DNA of 64,000 nt, from positions 754,938 to 818,937 of the forward strand of contig JAJEKV010000020.1 of NCBI GenBank assembly GCA_021234155.1, in the 5' to 3' direction. Below the pieces are notes generated by a model, which saw nothing but the letters and a program-made list of their open reading frames with translations, was not told the origin of the DNA and did not search any database. Source of the stretch: Isoetes taiwanensis. Taxonomy: Eukaryota; Streptophyta; Lycopodiopsida; Isoetales; Isoetaceae. Within the stretch, counting starts at the first letter, position 1. Each line of letters opens with the position of its first letter. This document shows, piece by piece, positions 1-11,103 of the stretch. Made by a program: the position numbers and the translations under genes.

Positions 1-780
1 ACGCCTCCGGGGTGAATCATTAGTACCTCGCCTCCCAAGGAGGCATTCTGAGGCCTGAGGCGCCTGAGGCGCCTCCTTCTCGTCAGCCTTCTCTCTGCAC
101 TCCAGGCCTCAGCCACTTTTGGCGGGGTGTGTGCCTTGGGCCGGGTCCTCCTCCGCCTCCTCTTCCTCTTCAACCTCTACCTCCTCCCGTCATGTTCTTC
201 ATCAATAACCTACCAAGGCGAGGGCCGCCGCTCCTTCCTCTTCGCTTCTTCCTCTTGCCGCCAGATCTCCCGGCCCCGCTTCCTCTTCTTCCCAGCTGGC
301 CTCTCCGCAGCCACCCGCCAACCTTCCTTGCTCTTCTTCTTTCGGCAGCATCAAGGCCCTCTTCCGACCTCTGCTTTCTGACTTGCGTTTCTTCCACCGC
401 CTTCCACTTCCGTGGTCTCGAAAGGAAATTTCAAAATGGCGATTCCCAGCTCTCCCGTGCCCGCCGACGGAAGAGCTACCGCCGCTGCGACGCCTCAGCA
501 ATCGCGGATAGGTTGCGCCACGGAGGGAAACTCTTCCCCTTCTTAGGTCGGAGGTGTCTGGATTTTCTTCTGTAGGCGCCCCGCTACTAATTTCCTGCTG
601 GCTCGAGAAGCGCGGGTCCCAACAACTTCCTAGTCGTTTGTTTGAAAGGTGTTTTCGCCACGATGGTCTAGGAAAACGGGTGACGAAGGCTGACTCAGCA
701 GAGATAAGGTGGAGAAGGTTTGGAGGGAAAATGAGGTGGCAAGACTATTTAAAAGGAAGGGTCCACAGGAATATTCTCCC
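1..780. other. GC-rich, pyrimidine-biased segment
   Basis: The first 0.8 kb is much richer in G+C than the following AT-rich DNA, and its plus strand is CT-rich with many CTCC, CTTC and CGCC words. Several frames stay open because of composition, but the predicted peptides are Pro/Leu/Ser or Arg/Gly low-complexity and I recognise none. Such composition is common around plant gene 5' ends. The best candidate start in it is listed separately. Confidence 0.5.
436..546 (+). CDS. candidate short ORF or first exon, 36 codons
   Basis: An ATG in a strong plant start context (AAAATGGCG) opens a 36-codon frame beginning MAIPSSPVPADGRAT and ending at TAG 544-546. It lies in the GC-rich block behind a pyrimidine-rich stretch that could be a 5' leader. 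A possible splice donor (GATAG|GTTGCG, near 510) could shorten it to a first exon, but I could not identify a following exon. No family is recognised. It may be only a chance frame in GC-rich DNA. Confidence 0.22.
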   Translation: MAIPSSPVPADGRATAAATPQQSRIGCATEGNSSPS

Positions 781-1194
781 TACCATTAATAGCCTGCCAA
801 TAGCCCCCTTATTAATTACTCTATAGTACCCTTTATTATTAATGTATAGTTAATTTTTTTAATATATGCTGAAATTAAGTATTATACCTTTAAATTTTCA
901 AATTTCCTAATGGTTTGAGGTGTTAATTATGGATTTGCGCCATTTTTCCTTTCAGGTCTGAGGTGTAATGATTCTTGACCCATTTTAAGTGAAATTTGAT
1001 GCGAGATGCATAATTTTCACTCCAATTTTACTAGAAGGTGAATTTGACTCATTTTGCTTCTTGACCTAATTTCGACCCACTACCTAGGGAGAAAAAATTT
1101 TTCCCCTATTTCAGAGGTTGATGGTGGAAATTTTTATTTCAGCACCCCTATAGGCCTCGTTACTTTCATGGAAAGTTATGGTTAGTGCTGGTTT
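547..1194. other. no gene seen; probable internal DNA of LTR element C
   Basis: GC content falls sharply after about 780 and the sequence becomes AT-rich with no meaningful open frame. Because it lies beyond the decayed primer-binding site of the minus-strand LTR at 1231-2743, at least its right part is probably internal sequence of that element. Where the element stops and the GC-rich block begins is not visible. Confidence 0.4.
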
Positions 1195-1230
1195 CTGGTC
1201 AACCAAGAACATCGCCTGATACAATTGGCA
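1195..1230 (-). other. decayed tRNA primer-binding site and leader of element C
   Basis: Read on the minus strand, the bases just past the LTR contain TGTATCAGGCGATGTTCTTG and then a continuation that aligns with the primer-binding site and leader at 17684-17720 (TGGTATCAGAGCATGATCTT). TGGTATCAGAGC matches the 3' end of initiator-Met tRNA, the usual plant retrotransposon primer. The match here has several substitutions, so this copy is old. Confidence 0.6.
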
Positions 1231-2743
1231 TGGACGCCCTCCAAAACATACTTGGCCACTGCACAGACACTCCCAGAAATCCCATCAACCGCGCATGCCT
1301 CCGGCTCCGAACTCCTAGTGCTAGATGTGTCTATGGGCCCTATCACATGAAGTCGAACTTAATATAATATGCTACCGAGGGCTCACCAGACATCCATAGA
1401 TGCAAAGAAATACAATCACAGAAAACATGAGAGATCCCAATTGCAAGCCCCAATACAAAGGAAGCTCCACTCAACGGATAGCCCAGAGCGCACCTCCAAT
1501 CATATCAGCCATGGCACAATATTAGCTGACCACTCCATCCGCCCTCCTGCATTTTGGTGATGGCTAGGACTGTAATGCAAGCATGACTCTAACCTTCCTG
1601 GACAATGCGAACCCTTATGCACTCTACCCCATCGACTACCCACAAAATCAACCCACGGTGGAAGGTTGGTTGAAACCTTCCCTCCCGGGGTCTAGAGGCT
1701 CCACTGGCGGCTAGGAGAATCGCGGGCGGCACCGCATTCGCATACCAGTCGAACCCCCAAACAAGAGCCAAGCCGCACTTCGCTCTTGGGAGGCGGCAAC
1801 ACCATTGCCCCAGAGGTGCCTGACCCATGCTCTGCCTAGCAACAAGTGACCAGGCCATGAGCCTAGCCCGCTATGGGATCCCCCTCAAGCCCCCTTTCGG
1901 CGGGATCCACCCTCCATCTCTTAGCCTCTAGCCCGTTGTGCGAGTCACACATCATAGCTTCCATAGCCGGTGGGTTCCTATGCAATGAGCCTAACTAATA
2001 GGAACTAAGGGATCTACACTAGGAGCATACTACATATGGCCCTAGGTCTCTACCCCCCTTCCCAACACAAGAGGAACAACATGATCAACCATCATCACAT
2101 AAAACATCATGAACATCATCATGGAACATCTTAACCCTAATCATACATATCTAACTACCGTTAGGGTTCCCTTGATTAGGTTCAAGATGTTCAACAAAGG
2201 ATCTAGGGTGGCTCTACTTCTAGACACGAATCACTAACCCATCCGAGTGCTAACTTCAGGATGAACTAACATGAACTTCTACTCAACCTACTCCTCCCGG
2301 AAGCGCTTCCTCCCCATCCCCGGGCGTCTCCATGCTCCTAGCGTGGTTCGCTCTGCTCCCCACGATCATACACACCCTCCGGGGGCTGCTGCCTCAAGGC
2401 TGACTATGATCTAGCGGTGCTCAAAGCGGGGTTTCGGGCTAACGCGTGAGAGCTCCCGTGCCAGGTGGGAGCGGCCCAGGGTTAGGGTTAGAGCTCATAT
2501 GGGTGTGGGTCCGCGTGGGATGCCACGTGGCACCACTAGGAGGCCAGGTATGGCGGTTGCTCAATAGGATAAGGCCGTGGGAAATGGGCCTTATCCTAAG
2601 GTTATCTAAGTTAGCAATTAACTTAGATATGCACCCTTGCCACTTATCCAAGGCATACAAGGCTACCTAGGTAGACTTGTATGGTGGCGAATCCGGAATA
2701 TCTAACGTGATTGCGGGCGAGATATTCCCTTGGAACGTCACAA
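1231..2743 (-). mobile_element. LTR (copy C) of a Ty3/gypsy-type family, minus strand
   Basis: On the minus strand this segment begins TGTGACGTTCCA at 2743, the same LTR start found at 16080, 20207, 32562 and 54455. It ends near 1231 in a CGTCCA form of the CGTCACA terminus. It carries the shared block GGGGGGTAGAG (rc at about 2047-2060). There is no polypurine tract before its start but there is a primer-binding site after its end, so it is a 5' LTR rather than a 3' LTR. Length is about 1.51 kb against 1.59-1.60 kb for the complete copies. The 2440-2670 frames on both strands are LTR sequence, not genes. Confidence 0.75.
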
Positions 2744-4830
2744 ACTATGATTCAAGCCACTTCACACTCCTACCATGAGGGCAAACCTTCTTCGTCGCAA
2801 AGAGGCACCGTTTATTTTAATGTGTGGTTTTTAAGGAGGTGTAATTTTTGAGGTGTGGTTTATATGTTCTTCTAAGCATGTATGACCAAGTTGTCCATCG
2901 CCCTATGCCCGCCCTTGTTATGCAACAACTTGTACCACATATATATCATTTTTCATGGCCATTTTTCCAAAGAAGGAAACAAGATGCCTCACCAAGCACA
3001 TTCGAGGCCCAATTGACTACAAATGTGTTGGACTTAGCTCCTTTGGTGCCTTGGCCAAGGAGTGGTCTCTATCCACAAAGGCTTGATCCTAGAAATGTGA
3101 CATTTGAGTCGGGCTTGACGAGTCAATTTGAATTTAGAATGGGGGAAGTCGCCTCACCGGCCGCCGTGGCCTTCTCAGAAGAGTTTTGGGAAAAGTTGAT
3201 TGATTAGAGTGAAAGCATGCTGTGGTGTACCGACAATGGCATATTGGGCATGTTGAGGAAAATCCATGATCGATCCGTTAGGGAAACATACCAAACCGCC
3301 AAATTGTCTTGTGGGCTACCGGATAGAAACCCAATTGTTCATTGTTCGTGATGAGGACTCGCATTATGATTAGACTTCGCCAGGCCCTGCAACATAAAAA
3401 ATATTTTAGGGGTTAAGTTACACAGTCAGGTTTTCTAAAGAAGGGTACATAGACGCTTCCACCAATCAGTGTTTGTAAGCAGCACCTAGGGCATTTGACT
3501 ACAAGAGTGTTGGACTTGGACTCTATTGTGCTAATGTCGAGTTTCGCCGGGTTTAGCCAAAGTCAACTTGCAATTTTGTGGGTGGGAAAGTCGCATGTCA
3601 TTAGGGCTTTCCAAAAGGGTTCCACCGCTTTTTTGATATCGCGACCCTCCTACATGATGACATGGTGCCCAAATCCTCGGTCGTGACCCGGCAGAGGCAA
3701 GTGTACCCAGAACACTATCCCTTCGCGAGGGTTGAGTGCTATGCCCTTGTTCTAAATGCTTCCCTTTATCCCATTGTTGAATCCTCCATTCGGTGGACAA
3801 TGTTACAGTATACGTTGAAGAAAATCCATGTCCTCTAAGGGGACTTAACAAACCACAAATCATCATGTGGGTTAACGAAGAAAACCAACCGTTTCCATCA
3901 TTTAGGCGTGATAAAGACTTGAGAATCGTCTCGCTATACATGCCATCTAGAATCAAATTAGGGTCAGATTATACTACCAATTTTTTCAAAGTATGGTACA
4001 GGATGCCATGTTGTTCGCAGTACTCTAAGCCCATGATTATAAATGTGTTGTGTTTTGAGCTCCTTTGGTGCTTACCAAGGGACAGGAGACTTTTCCCATG
4101 AAACTTGGCTCCATCAGAGATCATATGCTAATGCCCCCTCTCCGAGCTTCGATTTCCCTATCCATCGTTGACTCCTCCATTCATGGACAATGTTATGTAT
4201 GTGAAGAAAATCCATGATCCTTCAAGGGGACTTGGGAAAGCTTCTCAAACCCGCGAATGGATTAACATGGGGCTACCGGTTGAGAAACTAATTGTTCAAT
4301 TGTTTCGCAGAAGTGGACTCGAAGTGCGATTGACGCTTTCATGCCATTCGGAACATCGAATTACCTTAGGGCGCCGGTCGGGATTTTTCTAAAGAAGGTA
4401 CATAGATGCTCCCCAAACAATGTTAGCGAGGGTAGCACCTTTGGCCACTGCTCTATAAGTATATTGGGCTTTAGCTCTCCCGCTTTTCATCGTCTTGGCC
4501 AAGGGGTGGTCTTCTACCCATGGAACTTGGTACCTAGGGTAATGTCAACATTCCACATCTATTGGCATAGTCAATTTGCAACTCCCGGGTGGTCAATTCG
4601 TTCATTTGTCGTTAGGGCCTTCCGCGAAGAGTTTTGGGGAAAGTTGCTTCCAGAGGATTTTTAAGGATCCGTCTTTTGGCATCGAGACCCTCCCACTACA
4701 TGATGACATGGTGCCATATCCTGGTCAAATCCGACACTGGAAAGCTTTCCCATGGCAGTACTGAATCAAAACAAACGAAGCGTGATGCTAAAAGACTTTA
4801 CAATGAGATGAAGATCAATAGCTAGGCAAA
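2744..4830. repeat. degenerate tandem repeat region, period roughly 0.5 kb
   Basis: Similar word series recur in the same order near 3010-3340, 3490-3840, 4040-4240 and 4440-4740. Examples are ACTACAAATGTGTTGGACTT, CTCCTTTGGTGC, CTTGGCCAAGG.GTGGTCT, GAAAATCCATG and CTACATGATGACATGGTGC. Two copies still encode related peptides (AFSEEFWEKLID and AFREEFWGKLLPEDF), suggesting the ancestral unit may have been coding. No copy is open throughout and no family is recognised. It may be the remnant of an old element or a decayed local gene duplication. Confidence 0.5.
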
Positions 4831-4915
4831 TTTTTTATGGAATCAAAATGGCATGAGGGGCATTGATTCTGGACCATTTTAAACTCGGTGAATAATGTGA
4901 GAAGTTTTCATATTA

Positions 4916-5110
4916 TCAAAGTACCGAGAAAAGCTTATAAACCTCTAGTGTTGTAGCCATCTTCCGAGACACTTTCTTCTTCAACAGCCTTAGAAGCCTA
5001 GATATGCCCAACAATACATTGTGCTTGAGCTCTATCCTTTTCCAGAATTTTCTACCAATCTTGTGAGTGTTGATTGTACCCTTTGCAGTAGGGTGAAGTT
5101 TCACTACCAT
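4916..5110 (-). CDS. unrecognised basic ORF, 64 codons, possibly an exon remnant
   Basis: A minus-strand ATG frame begins MVVKLHPTAKGTINTHK and ends at a stop after VYKLFSVL. The product is Lys/Arg-rich. The same frame extends upstream in sense toward about 5180, with a single TGA shortly before the ATG, so the ORF may be the tail of a longer broken reading frame. No domain is recognised, and chance cannot be excluded. Confidence 0.22.
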   Translation of the reverse strand: MVVKLHPTAKGTINTHKIGRKFWKRIELKHNVLLGISRLLRLLKKKVSRKMATTLEVYKLFSVL

Positions 5111-5757
5111 TATATGTCATGACTTATCATCCTTGATATTTGGATCTTTAGCAAACCCAGAGGATGCACTCTTTAGTTCCATGCTAAAATAATATACAAA
5201 AATAATGTGAATTAGGTGAATAGAACATAACAACGCGCAAGGGGCCCAACGTGCAACATACTGACACTGGAAAAGTGGCTCCTATCTATATAAATCATAA
5301 CTGTAGAAGAAAGTCATAAAAGAAAAGAAATTACAACACTCCTATTGTAAAGGATATTTCGCTTACCAAAATATTGTCAAGGACAACACTCTAGAAGAGG
5401 ATGCATGCAAAGGACTATAACAAGAACTAGCATGTAGATACAACTGTAAGGGTGTGTCCTTAGAAATTGGCAGAGCATATACTTGAAACAAACTCTCTTT
5501 AGCCTAGGAAAGGTGTAAAAGAAATGCTATCTGGAAATTACAACCAAAGCATCTAATATCAATATATAGCACAATAACAGGGGGTTACTTTTAGATTTTT
5601 ATACGCTTTTTTCACATGGTTTTTCTATGATTTCGTTGTTGTATTCGTTGAGGTGTACTAAATAGTATTTCTAGAGTGCATCCTTTATGGGCCATTGATT
5701 TTCGTTGGTTGGAACAATCCGAGGGTGGTTGTGTTTCTCTGCATGTGTTTGTGCATG
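5111..5757. other. no gene seen
   Basis: AT-rich sequence with no sustained open frame, no recognisable element ends and no RNA gene signature. Confidence 0.5.
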
Positions 5758-5915
5758 AACACTCCGCATGTGTATGCATGTGCATGTGCATGTGCATGTG
5801 CATGTGCATGTGCATTTGTATGCATGTGCATGTGTACTGTGCATGTGCAAGTGCAAGTGCATGTGCGTGTGTGCATGTGTGTGCATGTGCTCATGTGCAT
5901 GTGTACTTGCCCTCT
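5758..5915. repeat. TGCATG-type microsatellite
   Basis: A run of perfect and imperfect TGCATG hexamers with TGTGTG and CAAGTG variants. All six frames stay open here and yield Cys/Met/Val or His/Met/Thr repeats, so the predicted small proteins across 5612-6104 are artefacts of the repeat. The motif also contains CATGCA, the plant RY-element core, but in a simple repeat this has no evident meaning. Confidence 0.9.
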
Positions 5916-6369
5916 TGGATTCTTGTTGTCGGAGTGGATTTTTGCTACCACGAGGTGGATTTTTGCTCACACTTACAAAGGTATTTGTTTTTTAATGTCT
6001 ATTCAGCTAGCATAATGGTTTTTTTTTATAAGGTATTGGTTTCTTGGTTCTACAATGTAGTCCTGCAAAACCCGCCTTTCTTTCCTTCCCTTTATTTATT
6101 CTAAGATTTGTTGCAGATTCAAAAAGATTTTAGAGTTTAGGCCTTATGTTTGCTTCCAACTCTTGGATATTCCTGGCCTGCCGAATTGTTCATAGCAGCC
6201 AGCCTTTAGCTTCAATCAACAAACGGATTCTTGTGCACACAACAGGCAGATTATTCCACGCCCTTTTCTGAGTCATGCAGATCAGTCAAACAATGGCCAC
6301 AAGAATGCATTTATATTGTAGGTTTGGAACTTTAATCGAACCAGAAGATGAATCATGCATTATCTTTAA

Positions 6370-6678
6370 GCTAGAGATGGAGCATCCAAAATTATATGGA
6401 TTGATAAACTATGGTTTCGTTGTGGAAGAGAAATAGCTGTAGCTGAAGTAACAACACATGGAATGCTAACAGCGCAAGCTTTCTTCAAAACCTCTACTCT
6501 TGATCTCGCTTCACCGACCGTTACAAGAAACATACTCCACATCACCAAACTGGTTGATTCTCTTCATCTGTTAAACCAAAGCCAGGCAACCCATGAGAAA
6601 GTGTCACTGGTTCTTTATGAACCTCACCAATTGTTACTGCAGAGTAACGTTGATGTTCATGCAATGGTTTGTGAGTAA
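6370..6678 (+). CDS. candidate exon of an unrecognised gene
   Basis: The frame is open from just after TAA 6367-6369 to TAA 6676-6678. It starts ARDGASKIIWIDKLWFRCG and later contains LYEPHQLLLQSNVDVHAMV, with amino acid usage that looks like real protein. There is no ATG near the left edge, so it would be an internal exon, possibly spliced out at ATG|GTTTGT near 6669. A second candidate exon follows at 6880. I do not recognise the family. Confidence 0.35.
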   Translation, partial: ARDGASKIIWIDKLWFRCGREIAVAEVTTHGMLTAQAFFKTSTLDLASPTVTRNILHITKLVDSLHLLNQSQATHEKVSLVLYEPHQLLLQSNVDVHAMVCE

Positions 6679-6879
6679 AACGTTATTGTAGAGCATATCA
6701 ATGTCAAAAGCTTTTATTTGATTCAATTTTATTAATACTAAAGGTTTGTGAATAAAACATTATTGTAGGGCATATCATTGTCAAAAGCTTTTATTTTATT
6801 CAATTTTATTTTGCTATTAAAATTTTATTTTCTAAATTAATATCAATCTAACCAATCTCTTTTCTTTATGTTAATGCAG

Positions 6880-7194
6880 ACTATAGAATCTCCCAATCCA
6901 TCAGTTCCATATGATATTCCTCCGACACCTGGAGTCAACACGATGTTGATCCAAACATTATTATTGTACCAGAGGACCCTATAAATGAAGATCAACTTCA
7001 ATTAGTCCTGCCACCATTAGCGCAACCACCGCCTGCACATGGCGAAGACCCTATTGATGTATTGCCATTATGGCTGGTTGGATACATCAACTTTCTTCAT
7101 CTATCTCCATACCATCCCAAGGCCCCGAAGGGGCCAAAAAATTTGTTAGTTAACACAAACCATTATATCCAACACTTTATATTAAATTCCCCCT
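6880..7194 (+). pseudogene. candidate downstream exon, frame-interrupted
   Basis: A pyrimidine-rich stretch ending TTAATGCAG gives a good splice acceptor at 6879. The following sequence encodes IESPNPSVPYDIPPTPG and then, after a one-frame shift near 6940, an acidic and proline-rich peptide including VPEDPINEDQLQLVLPP. The shift suggests a broken gene, or an unrecognised short intron. It is probably linked to the exon at 6370-6678. Confidence 0.3.
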
Positions 7195-8999
7195 AAAACC
7201 CCCTTTGGTTTTGGTGCATATTCACAGGGGGGTGACTTCAGGGCGTGCACAACTTCAATAGTCTCTATCTTCTTGGCCCAAAAGAAATGTCTCCTTCAAA
7301 ATATTCATGCACTCTTACCTAGAGCGCATGGAAACTTCATTTAAATTGAAGCTCCTTTCTGTGCACTTTGTTGTTCTTTAGGAAGTCTAAAGAATGAATA
7401 TTCAAGAAGGACAAAAGAAGAAGAAACTATCTGACTTTCTGCAACATGCGTGAATGATGCAAAATGAAGCAAGGTGGCTGTGCTAGATCAAAATGAAGGC
7501 CAACAATGCCACAACTGCAACCTGCCAAAAAAACGAGAAGCTTGGTGTAATGCACCATTTCCAGATGACGATACTGCTAGAATAGAATGAATTGCCACAA
7601 ATACAAGAGTGTGCTCTTGATTGCAAAATTTGAAAAAGCCACCAGAGCAACACAAATTGTTTGGGGATGCCCACCTTACGTTTGAGGCATTGTAATGAAA
7701 AACCTTACATGTTGTTCGATGTTTTGGAGAAAGAATAGAATTAAGGACAAGGTACCTTGTATGAAGCAACTCAAAGTGATGCACTGTTCTCCAAAATGTA
7801 AAAAAAGGGAAAATGCCAAAGTAACGAATTGTTAAATAGATTCATTTAAAGCAGTTAGGGAAGAAGATTATCCTTCCTCAACAAAGCATACACATGCAAA
7901 ATCTGCATTTCTTGCAATGTTGCAGTACCCTAAACCTCTTGCAAAAACTTGATTTCCTTGGATTTGCCGATGCTTCAGACTCCCAGAACAATGGTTGAAT
8001 CTATTGTAAAAAGAAATGAAGAAAGCACCTTGAAGGGGACAAAGGGAAATTCTAACACTTTTGAAGGTTTTTCTGGCAAAGATCGATGGTGATGTAGGCT
8101 GGAAGGCAACTAAGTTTGGGTGACGTGGATGTCCATGTACACAGCTTAGAATTGCAAATCGTGCACCTCCGGTTAGGCAAACCTGCTAAAAATATGCCAC
8201 CCACAAAGAGTACCTAACATAAACCAATGGAGACATAGCTTCATAGAGAGTGGTCAAGTTTGCCATTTCCAAGCACTTATCAAGCCTAGACGGGCAGAGT
8301 AGAGCATGAGATACATTTAAAAAGGTAAAAATAAGAAAAAAAAAGGCCAATTGGAAATATCGTAGTTCATGCTAGCGCACGACTTTAGACTGCACTCCAC
8401 TTGGATCAACAATCATTTTGAAATGTCGTTGTTCCTTAATTGACTTTCGAAGCTATGGAACCTTGTATAAGGATAAAACTATATGTCTTGAACCCACTGC
8501 TCTCAAATACTTGCATCTTCTAATTTTGTACATCTCAAGGTAATAATGTAAGGTACATATCGGATGCATCTAAATAGATAAGATGGAGATTTTTTGTGTG
8601 TCTTTTCATGCAAAAGCCATGCACCAGATATGAAGATGTCAGAATAGTGAAGGTACCTTGTTATCTTGAAGTTTCTGCTCGCATTTCGATAACTTCAATG
8701 TAAGAATGTAAGGTACAAATTGCATCATGATCATGTAACCAAAGGACCGATTACATGTTCACACATATTATTTCCTGCATTGAGCATCAACAAAGATGTT
8801 AGGAATCTGCACTCAACAATGAAAAAGAAACCTCGAGTTGTACTCGGAAGCAAATTCTGAACCCGTAGAGCGGTGTCAGAACCTAAAGCTGAGGCGAGGC
8901 TTCTAGGACGAAGCTAACATATCGGAACTTAATTACTTTGGCTATAAAAACTGTAAACTTCTGGGGAAATTACTTGCGATATAAAGTTTAGCTAGTCAC
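7195..8999. other. no gene recognised; AT-rich with a weak internal duplication
   Basis: No convincing exon is seen. Two segments near 8525-8580 and 8675-8730 share an AATGTAAGGTACA core and neighbouring words, indicating an old duplication about 170 bp apart. The minus-strand frames at 7483-7784 have no recognisable content. Confidence 0.4.
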
Positions 9000-9171
9000 A
9001 GAGAATATCTAAGTATATACCAGCGTATATCCAGAATCCCACTTACCCAAGATTTGGGGCAACTAAAAGAAAAGCGAAGATTAGGTACAATATAGAGAAT
9101 GTTCAAGTATATATCGGCACATACCCAGAATCTCCCACTTACCTTTAGATTTGAGGCAACTAAAAAAAAAA
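9000..9171. repeat. two-copy tandem repeat, period about 93 bp
   Basis: The units at 9000-9073 and 9093-9171 share, in order, AGAGAAT, AAGTATATA, CCAGAATC, CCCACTTACC and GGCAACTAAAA with scattered substitutions. There is no coding content. Confidence 0.65.
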
Positions 9172-9250
9172 GGTCTCAACTCTAAATAAAGAAAATTTTG
9201 AAACAACTATTTGGCGCTCAGTCTCACGCATTCGCTTCCCGCTTGTGGCT

Positions 9251-9382
9251 ATGGCGGCCGCAAAGGCACTGAAGATATGCAGCTATGGCTTCGTATCTGA
9301 GTCCAGCGTGGCGATGGAGCATCTGGCGATAGAGCATTTGGCGATGGTGAGAAGGCACATGGCACAGATGTTCATATTTTAG
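9251..9382 (+). CDS. short ATG ORF, 43 codons
   Basis: An ATG in a good plant context (GGCTATGGCGGCC) opens a 43-codon frame beginning MAAAKALKICSYGFVSES and containing a small internal repeat (VAMEHLAIEHLAM), ending at TAG 9380-9382. The local GC content is higher than its surroundings. It could be a first exon, but no partner exon or family is recognised. Confidence 0.22.
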   Translation: MAAAKALKICSYGFVSESSVAMEHLAIEHLAMVRRHMAQMFIF

Positions 9383-10584
9383 ACTTCCTGTTTTTCTTTA
9401 GTTTTGCCATTTGGTTAGAATCTGCAGGTCGCACAAAGATTTTTTTCTCAAGGAAGAGCCTTGCAATGCAAGAAATCAACAAATAGTTGGATGGCATCAA
9501 CAATCAACCCGTGAAGAGCATTAAGGTTTATTTTCTGATTATTTACCCATTTTTGATCCAGAGCAGAAGCTGAGTTTTGCCTTGGTTTGATCTTATAGAG
9601 CCCAGATGGTGATGTGATTCCTCTAATTCAAGTACTGACAAGGCAAATGAAAAGACTGTTGATTTATTGGCTGCAATGTTATTGTGCCTGCATCATTTTC
9701 TTCTTGCGCAGGTACTCTTCTGGCATTCATTATTTTTTCTATAATTTTACATGGCTGCTGGTTGTATCTTTCCTGCATAGCTTAAATCTTGTAGAGAATG
9801 CACATAATATTCAATTTGACATTTACATATCGGGAGGTGATTTAATGTATCTGACATTTCAGAATTTCTGATGAAGGAGTAGGATCACAAAAAATAAAAT
9901 GTGTTTGCTTACTATCTAGACCATTTTGTGGCTTTGGAGATTCATGCTCTGCATTGTCGTGATTAGATGCCACTGACTGTCTTGCTTTAGTTACTATTCT
10001 CCCTGATTGGCCTTCTGTGAACTAGGCTTACAAGATTTAGAATGAGAATTGATATCTGAATGGCTAGAACTAGCAGCTGCAGTGAGCGGCAGATACATTT
10101 GATATGTGGAGATTTGATATAGAGATACTCCACATCAACATTGTCTATGGATTCCTTGCTAGATTTAAGATTGGTAGGTAACTCTAACAACCTCTACAGT
10201 TGCTATTTTGACAAATTATGTGACCAGCCTATTCTTTCTCACCACTGTCCTCTTTGTTGATGATGCACATAGCAGTATCTCCAGCTCATAAATCATCCTC
10301 GTGGCTGCAGCAAATTTCACTGTTAGATCACAAACATTACTTTTGCTTCTGATTGTTCAACCTTTATGTCTGATTTTGTTGAAGAGTCGCTTAGCAGAGC
10401 CCTCAGGAAAAAACTCCTGCTCTTGGCTTCACTGAATTTGCTCTGATTAGTTTTGCATGAAAAAAGGAGAACGACATATTTCTGGCCAAGTTTGAACATC
10501 CTAAGATAGGTAGATGCTATTTTTGTCTCTACTTTTGCAACGTCCAACTTCTAAGCATGCTATTCTGGAATGTAGACCGTGCTG
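9383..10584. other. no gene recognised
   Basis: AT-rich DNA with short open frames on both strands and no coherent domain, repeat or element end. Confidence 0.4.
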
Positions 10585-11103
10585 GGAACAATCCTTCAGA
10601 TGAATGAGCAGGTTGAAAACAAACAGATTTGTGGGCCTACAATCCTTCCACAGTCCCCACTTCAGGAAATCTTAAGCCAGGTTTGTCAAAGGTGGATGCT
10701 TCTAATGAAAGCTGGCCCAGCAGTCCAGCCAATTTTGGATGTACACCACCACGAACCAGGAATTTGAGTGAGGGTTCCTATATCCTAAAGATAATTTAAA
10801 TAGAGGTTCTAAATTCAATGCAGTTATGACAGAGCCTGGAGCAACTAGTTTATATCATGGCACAAGTCTAAACTTTGGTGGAGGGGCCTGCTGCTCCAAA
10901 AAGTGCAGATAAACCCCTACTTAATATTGGGAACTCTAAGGAATGGGATTAAGGTCCCAAATGGAGTTGCTTCAGTTCCTAGAGAAATGTCAATGACATG
11001 GCAAATGCCAAAAATCCAAAAGATTCTTATGAAAGGTAGAATTATGACTGGAGGTAGTTTTACAAGAATTGCAAAGCCTGTTTTACAAGTACATGTAAAG
11101 TAG
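10585..11103 (+). pseudogene. broken coding fragment, family unrecognised
   Basis: In one frame the sequence reads as plausible Ser/Pro/Asn-rich protein (for example NPSTVPTSGNLKPG, then WPSSPANFGCTPPRTRN, later ADKPLLNIGNSKEWD), separated by stops and frame changes. Another frame stays open for 62 codons by chance. The alternation of sensible peptide blocks and lesions suggests a decayed exon of a disordered plant protein. I cannot name it. Confidence 0.3.

Noticed and set aside
129-575. ORFs of 84-148 codons in the GC-rich start of the window
   Set aside because: Low-complexity peptides, non-ATG starts and competing frames on both strands; composition explains them.
5612-6104. Several overlapping ORFs on both strands with His/Met or Cys/Met repeats
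   Set aside because: All are translations of the TGCATG microsatellite, which has no stop in any frame.
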